Shown here piece by piece: positions 58,962 to 64,000 of a stretch of DNA of 64,000 bases. The notes under the pieces were generated by a model that was not told the DNA's origin, ran no database searches, and worked only from the letters and a program-made list of their open reading frames with translations. Both the position numbers and the translations under genes were made by a program. Origin of the DNA: Paractinoplanes durhamensis (GTDB lineage Bacteria > Actinomycetota > Actinomycetes > Mycobacteriales > Micromonosporaceae); assembly GCF_016862175.1 (NCBI RefSeq), contig NZ_BOML01000041.1:62001-126000 (forward strand). The letters run 5' to 3'. The number at the start of each line of letters is the position of its first letter. The first letter of the stretch is position 1.

Positions 58962-60082
58962 TGCCGCGCGTTCTGGTGGGTGAGGACGAGTTGCGTGCCG
59001 CCACCGCTCTGACGCCCGAGACGTTGAGCCAATACCTGTCCTACACCGGCTGGGCACCGGAGCAGCATCTCGAACGTGCGACCCTGTGGACGCGGCGCGA
59101 GGACGACGGCGATTTCCAGGTGCTGGTCCCGGGGGATCGCACGTTGCGTGATTACGCGAGCCGAGTCTCGGACTTCCTCACAACCGTGGCGGCTGTCGAG
59201 GAACGCTCCATCCGGCTGCTCCTCGACGATCTTGAAACCAGCGGGGCGGACACCCTTTCCTTCCGGCTGCTGCCGAGTGGCCCGTCCGGGACGATTCCGC
59301 TGTTCAACGCGGTGGACGCGCTGGCCGGCGTGCGAGAGCTGGTTGTGTCGTCAGCGTATGCGCTGACTATCGAACAGCCGATGCTGGTGCAAGGACGTCG
59401 GCCGGAGAGCGCGCTCGACTTCGCCCGTACCGTGCGACTGGGCACCCCACGCGCCGGAAGCTGGGCTATTGCAGCGCAACTCGCCGTGCCGCGCGTGGAC
59501 GCGGATGCCGCCCCGCCGCTCGCCCGTCAAGTGTCGCTGCAGATGCATCGCGCCGTGCGAGCGTGCTTCGCCGCCTCGGGCGAGGCGCTGCGCGAGTTCG
59601 ATCTGGAATTGTTCCTGCGGCGTACCGGTGAGGGCGTGTCGGCGAACGTCTGTGACGCGCTGGCCAAACTCGGTCGCGACGGTGTTCCGTACGACGTCAG
59701 GTTCAACTGGGCGCGTGAGCTGCCGTCATCCATGCCGGCTCGGTCGTTCCGCTTCAGCACTCGGCGGATAGAGGCGCTACGCACGGCGGCAGAGCAGCTC
59801 AAGGTGGCAGTTCCGGACGGGGAAGTGACCGTTGAGGGGCAGGTCAGCAAGCTCCGGCGGGACATCGGCGAGGGCGGCCAGGCAACAGTGCGGGGTCCGA
59901 TCCGCACCATTTACGGCTCCTCGGAACGGTCCGTTCGCGTCATGCTGCCGGACACTCTCTATCAGCGGCTCGTCGACGCGCACGGGCGACGGCAGCACGT
60001 CCGGGTCACCGGGACAGCCGTGCGAGGGCGTATCGAGCGCGTTTCCCGAGTTGAGGTCTTGGATGGCACCGCCGAAGCCTGA
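58958..60082 (+). CDS. Unknown protein, partner of the DUF4365 protein (module copy B)
   Basis: A 374-aa protein, full-length homologue of the 385-aa protein at 22775-23932 and otherwise unrecognised. Conserved blocks include TLRDYASRVSDFL, VRELVVSSAYALTIEQP, ARQVSLQMHRAVRACFAA and GEGVSANVCDALAKLG. The C-terminal 100 residues (after about 270) appear strand-rich with alternating G-x-V pattern (EVTVEGQVSKLRRD, VRVTGTAVRGRIERV), possibly an OB-like barrel. It is soluble, with no catalytic motif seen. It overlaps the DUF4365 gene by 4 bp. Confidence 0.75.
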   Translation: MMPRVLVGEDELRAATALTPETLSQYLSYTGWAPEQHLERATLWTRREDDGDFQVLVPGDRTLRDYASRVSDFLTTVAAVEERSIRLLLDDLETSGADTLSFRLLPSGPSGTIPLFNAVDALAGVRELVVSSAYALTIEQPMLVQGRRPESALDFARTVRLGTPRAGSWAIAAQLAVPRVDADAAPPLARQVSLQMHRAVRACFAASGEALREFDLELFLRRTGEGVSANVCDALAKLGRDGVPYDVRFNWARELPSSMPARSFRFSTRRIEALRTAAEQLKVAVPDGEVTVEGQVSKLRRDIGEGGQATVRGPIRTIYGSSERSVRVMLPDTLYQRLVDAHGRRQHVRVTGTAVRGRIERVSRVEVLDGTAEA

Positions 60083-60231
60083 CCGGCTTGGCCTGCGGTG
60101 ATTCCACCATTCGAGGGATCACTTCGGCCGATGATCGGTGTGGGCGAACTGTATGTGCGGTTTCATCCGTCTCGGTTGATCTGGATACGATCGACCGCAC
60201 CGATGGGGATAATGGGGAGAGTGGGACGACC

Positions 60232-63099
60232 GTGAGTGGTGTTCGTTCCGAGGCGCCGCTCGAATTGGCGCCGGGCTCGGTGGTGGTCGTCCGGGATGAG
60301 GAATGGCTGGTGCAGACCGCGGAGGAAACCGCGGACGGCCTTCTCGTACACGTTCGAGGCTTGGGCGAATTGGTCCGCGACACCACGGCCAGTTTCTACG
60401 CCTCCCTTGACCGTATCGAACCCCTCGACCCGGCAGCCGCGAGCGTGGTTGCGGATGACAGTCCGCGTTACCGCAAGGCCCGCCTCTGGCTCGAGTCCAC
60501 TTACCGCAAGACCGCCGTTCCGCTCGCCGACCGCTCGCTCACCGTCGCCACGCAGGCCCTGGCGACACCGCTGAGCTACCAGCAGACCGCCGTGCGCAAG
60601 GCGCTCGACCCGGACAACCTGCGTCCGCGGATCCTGCTGGCCGACGCGGTCGGGCTCGGCAAGACCCTGGAAATCGGCATGATCCTGTCGGAGCTGGTCC
60701 GTCGGGGCCGCGGTGAGCGGATCCTCATCGTGACGCCCCGCCACGTGCTCGAACAGATGCAGCAGGAATTGTGGTCACGATTCGCTTTGCCGTTCGTCCG
60801 GCTCGACTCAGCCGGCATCCAACGAGTCCGGCAGAAGCTCCCGGCCAACCGCAACCCGTTCACCTATTTCCGGCGGGCAATCATCTCCATCGACACGCTG
60901 AAGTCGGAGCGGTATGCGGCCGGGCTGAAAAAACAGCGCTGGGACGCGGTCGTGATCGACGAATCGCACAACCTGGCCAATGCGTCTACCCAGAACAACA
61001 AGCTGGCCCGCACGTTGTCGCGAAATGCCGAGACGCTGATCTTGGCGTCGGCGACCCCGCACAACGGCCGTAAGGAATCGTTCGCCGAGCTCATCCGCCT
61101 GCTCGACCCGTCCGCGATCCCGCCCGGCGGCGACCTGGTGGCCGCCGAGATCGAACGGTTGGTGATCCGACGCCACCGGCACAGCGATGAAGTGGCCGGC
61201 GTCGTCGGCGCCGACTGGGCGGAACGGCGCGAACCGGAGAACGTGCTGGTGCCCGCAAGCCCGGCGGAGAACGCGGTTGCCCGCGAACTCCAGGACGTGT
61301 GGCTGTGGCCGCCGGACAAGCGCACCCCCTACTCCGGGCAGAACGCGTCGCTGTTCCCTTGGACGCTGGCCAAGGCGTTTCTGTCGTCACCGGCCGCGCT
61401 GGCCGAGACCGTCCGGCAGCGTCTGGGGCGTCTCCCGCACGACACCGCAGCGAACCTCGAACGGGCGGCACTGGACCGGCTGGCCGACCTCAACGCGGCG
61501 GCGCTGACGGTGGGCTCGGCCAAGTACGCCCGGCTGGTCCAGAGGCTGAAGGAGATCGGCGTCGCGAAAGGTTCGCCGATGCGTGCGGTGGTGTTCGCTG
61601 AACGCGTCGCCACCCTCACCTGGCTGCACAAGCACCTGCCGGCCGACCTCGGCATGCCCGCCGAAGCGGTCGCGATCATGCACGGTGGCCTGCCCGACGA
61701 CGAGCAGCAGCGCATCGTCGACGCGTTCAAGCAGGGACACACCCCGGTCCGGGTCCTGATCACGGGCGACGTCGCCTCCGAAGGGGTCAACCTGCACGCC
61801 CAGTGCCACGAGCTGATCCACTACGACATCCCGTGGAGCCTGATCCGCATTGAGCAGCGCAACGGCCGTATCGACCGTTATGGCCAGCAGCATCCGCCCC
61901 GGATTACTGCTCTGCTGCTGGAGCCGGACGGCGACCGCTTCGCCGGCGACATCCGCATCCTTGCGAAGCTGGTCGACAAGGAGAACGAGGCGCACCGCGC
62001 GCTTGGCGACGTGGCCTCCCTGATGGGCCAGTACGACGTGAAGGGCGAGGAGGACGCCATCCGCGCCGTCCTGGCCGGGCAGCGGGAGCTCGACGAAGTG
62101 GTGCGGACGCCGGACGAGGTGCTGGCCGGCGACGACCTGTCGGCGATGTTCTTCGGCATCCTCGACGCCGACGACGCGAACGATGCGCCGCCACCCGAGA
62201 CGAGCGTGACCGCCGGGTCTGGGCTCTACCCCGACGAGGTCTCCTACCTCGATGAGGCACTGCACGCCGCCTTCGTCGACCCGACCAAGCCCTTGAACAA
62301 CAACGGCGTAGCCTGGCGCCGCGATCCGGCCTTCGGCACCGCCGAACTGACCCCGCCACCGGACCTGGTGCAACGCCTCGACGTGCTGCCGCAGAGCTAC
62401 CTCGCCGACCGGCGGGTCACCGACAAGCTCGTCCTGGCCACCACCCTTGCGCGCGGCAAGGACCGGCTGGAGCAGGCGCTGCGCGACGACACCGGGTCCA
62501 GCTGGCCGGACGCGCACTACCTGAGCCCGCTGCACCCGGTGCTGGACTGGGCCTCGGACCGGGCTCTGGCCGGGCTGGGCCGCAACCAGGTGTTCGCGGT
62601 CCGTGGCGACGTCGACAACCTGACCGTGCTGCTGGTGGGCACGCTCACCAACGGGCGCGGTCAGGTCGTCTCAGCCGCTTGGCTGACCGTCGAGTTTCCG
62701 ATGCCCGACGATTCGTCGTTCGCCCCGGTCACGCCGCACTCGTCGGCCGCCGCGGCACTGGCCGCGCTGGGCTTCGACACCGCGCGAGCCAACCCTGGCC
62801 CGGTGCCCGACGCGGACGCGCTGAGCCGGTTCATCGCACCGGCCGTTCACCACGCCCGCGCGCAGATGCGTGACCTGTTCGCCGCAGCGGAGAAGGACGT
62901 CGCACACCGGGTCGAACAGTGGTCGCACCGGCTCGCCCAATGGCAGCACGACGCCGACGCGCTCATCCAGCGCCGTGATCTCAAGCAACGCCGGGTCAGC
63001 ATTGGCCAGGAGCAGCGTCTGGTAGCCGACATGAACCCGGACCGGCAGTTGGTGCGTCCGCTGCTGGTGGTTGTACCGACCACGGAGGTGAATCAATGA
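60232..63099 (+). CDS. SNF2-family helicase, DrmD-like
   Basis: A 955-aa SF2 helicase of SNF2 type. Motif I is LADAVGLGKTLEIGMIL (about residues 137-153), motif II is VIDESHNL, motif III is LASATPHNG, and motifs V-VI are DVASEGVNLHAQ and RIEQRNGRIDRYGQQ. The long C-terminal part lacks known domains. The length, motifs and the following large gene fit DrmD, the helicase specific to class 1 DISARM. It starts at GTG 60232, after a 149-base gap from the two-gene module, and the stop overlaps the next ATG (ATGA). An RNA-polymerase-recycling RapA role is less likely given the context. Confidence 0.83.
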   Translation: MSGVRSEAPLELAPGSVVVVRDEEWLVQTAEETADGLLVHVRGLGELVRDTTASFYASLDRIEPLDPAAASVVADDSPRYRKARLWLESTYRKTAVPLADRSLTVATQALATPLSYQQTAVRKALDPDNLRPRILLADAVGLGKTLEIGMILSELVRRGRGERILIVTPRHVLEQMQQELWSRFALPFVRLDSAGIQRVRQKLPANRNPFTYFRRAIISIDTLKSERYAAGLKKQRWDAVVIDESHNLANASTQNNKLARTLSRNAETLILASATPHNGRKESFAELIRLLDPSAIPPGGDLVAAEIERLVIRRHRHSDEVAGVVGADWAERREPENVLVPASPAENAVARELQDVWLWPPDKRTPYSGQNASLFPWTLAKAFLSSPAALAETVRQRLGRLPHDTAANLERAALDRLADLNAAALTVGSAKYARLVQRLKEIGVAKGSPMRAVVFAERVATLTWLHKHLPADLGMPAEAVAIMHGGLPDDEQQRIVDAFKQGHTPVRVLITGDVASEGVNLHAQCHELIHYDIPWSLIRIEQRNGRIDRYGQQHPPRITALLLEPDGDRFAGDIRILAKLVDKENEAHRALGDVASLMGQYDVKGEEDAIRAVLAGQRELDEVVRTPDEVLAGDDLSAMFFGILDADDANDAPPPETSVTAGSGLYPDEVSYLDEALHAAFVDPTKPLNNNGVAWRRDPAFGTAELTPPPDLVQRLDVLPQSYLADRRVTDKLVLATTLARGKDRLEQALRDDTGSSWPDAHYLSPLHPVLDWASDRALAGLGRNQVFAVRGDVDNLTVLLVGTLTNGRGQVVSAAWLTVEFPMPDDSSFAPVTPHSSAAAALAALGFDTARANPGPVPDADALSRFIAPAVHHARAQMRDLFAAAEKDVAHRVEQWSHRLAQWQHDADALIQRRDLKQRRVSIGQEQRLVADMNPDRQLVRPLLVVVPTTEVNQ

Positions 63100-64000
63100 G
63101 CGTCTCCGACGCGATCCTGGTCGGCGAGGGTTGGATCTCTGAGCACTACTTCACCACCGACGCTACGAAGGAGTCGTTCCACGCCCGGGTGCTGGAACGC
63201 CGCAAGACGTGGGACGCAGAGGCCGACGAGCGCCGGCCCACCCCGCGCAGCCGGTTCACCGAGGCTCGGCAGGGGCTGGAAGCCGACCTAGCCAAGCTCA
63301 GCGAGCTGACCGATGTGGAGGCCGACCTCGGCGCCACCGACCCGCAGACGACCGCCGCCGCGGTCGCGTCGATCTACCAGCGCATCGTCGACATCCTGGA
63401 ACTTCGCGAGCACGGTCTGGTCGCGGCTGAGGAGGGGCCGATCCTGCGGGTGTCGGCGCCCGGTATCACCGACCGGGCGCCGCTGGTTGTGGTGCTCGCC
63501 CAGCCGGTCGCCACAGTCGAGGACATCCTCGCCAAGGACGGCCGGACGCTCGCCGTACCGGTGCGCCTGGATGACGACGGCGACGAACTGACCTCCGCCG
63601 CGCGGCTGACCTCCGCCCTGTTCGTCGAGGACGACGCCCCGGACCTGGCCCTCATCCTGGCTGGCCGGTGGGCGGTGCTGGCCGAACGGGAACGCTGGGC
63701 CGAGGGCCGTTACCTCGCCATCGACCTGCAACTGATCTGCGAACGCAACGACACCAGGCGCGGCGGCGAGATCGACCGCGCCCTGACCTGCCTGTCCGCG
63801 GCTTCGATCGCCCCGGACGCCGACGGCAACCTGTGGTGGACCAGCGTCCTCGAAGAATCGATCAAACACACCGTCGGCGTCTCCAAGGACCTCCGCGAGG
63901 GCGTACGCCTCTCGATCGAGATCATCGCGAATGATGTCGTCGCCCGCCGCCGCTCCCGCGGCCTTGAACCGTTGCCCGCGGCCGAGGCCCAGCCGCTGGC
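63096..64000 (+). CDS. N-terminal part of a large island protein, possibly an Eco57I-type methylase (3' end outside window)
   Basis: The frame is open from ATG 63096 through the last base, 301 codons, and overlaps the helicase stop by 4 bp. The visible region begins MSVSDAILVGEGWISEHYFT and continues SFHARVLERRKTWDAE, which resembles the N-terminus of large Eco57I-type restriction-modification methylases next to SNF2 helicases. No methyltransferase motifs (NPPY) are reached yet, so the assignment is tentative. It is probably the methylase (DrmMI-like) of the same system. Confidence 0.6.
   Translation, partial: MSVSDAILVGEGWISEHYFTTDATKESFHARVLERRKTWDAEADERRPTPRSRFTEARQGLEADLAKLSELTDVEADLGATDPQTTAAAVASIYQRIVDILELREHGLVAAEEGPILRVSAPGITDRAPLVVVLAQPVATVEDILAKDGRTLAVPVRLDDDGDELTSAARLTSALFVEDDAPDLALILAGRWAVLAERERWAEGRYLAIDLQLICERNDTRRGGEIDRALTCLSAASIAPDADGNLWWTSVLEESIKHTVGVSKDLREGVRLSIEIIANDVVARRRSRGLEPLPAAEAQPL

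Overview
This is high-GC DNA with GTG and TTG starts, ATGA/GTGA coupled gene overlaps and typical actinomycete families (XRE-DUF5753 with DUF397, MoxR-DUF58, DUF501, DUF1206). It looks like a chromosomal segment of a filamentous actinomycete; the gene content suggests Micromonosporaceae (an Actinoplanes-like genus), which is inference. A tRNA-Leu with anticodon TAA (a bldA counterpart) lies at 57.76 kb. TTA codons are rare here: I found seven in-frame TTA codons in six genes, all on the minus strand.

Layout. 0-5.3 kb: malate dehydrogenase (5'-truncated), an MBL-fold hydrolase, NADP isocitrate dehydrogenase, a DinB-like protein, and a DeoR regulator coupled to galT. 5.4-20.1 kb: an exopolysaccharide locus. 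A seven-gene minus-strand operon (Wzz-like co-polymerase, Wzy/O-antigen-ligase-like protein, APH-fold protein, sulfotransferase, flippase, methyltransferase, GH26-like lipoprotein) is flanked by a GT2 enzyme, a second sulfotransferase, a WecG/TagA-type glycosyltransferase, an APS kinase carrying a degenerate ATP-sulfurylase domain, and a second secreted GH26-like protein. Together these suggest a sulfated polysaccharide with its own PAPS supply. 20.1-22.7 kb: a methyltransferase, an AraC regulator and a PD40 beta-propeller protein. 22.8-24.5 kb: a two-gene module, a DUF4365 nuclease-like protein plus a 385-aa protein of unknown function. 24.6-28.0 kb: a four-gene ABC-2 transporter operon. 28.1-48.8 kb: mostly core genes (ppc, hypX-like, mfd, SurA-like lipoprotein, mazG, DUF885 peptidase, eno, divIC/ftsB-like, DUF501, GNAT, ppx, PadR/HAAS pair). 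48.8-57.7 kb: a GNAT protein, small proteins, XRE with two DUF397 genes, uracil-DNA glycosylase, the MoxR-DUF58 operon and NDH-2.

57.8-64.0 kb: immediately after the tRNA-Leu lie a degraded stretch resembling a serine-recombinase tail, then a second copy of the DUF4365/unknown two-gene module, then a SNF2-type helicase with DrmD-like architecture, then the start of a large protein that runs off the window. All reading frames are on the plus strand with 4-bp overlaps at two junctions. This looks like the left end of a defence-type island inserted at the tRNA. The same two-gene module standing alone 34 kb away is the most novel observation in the window.
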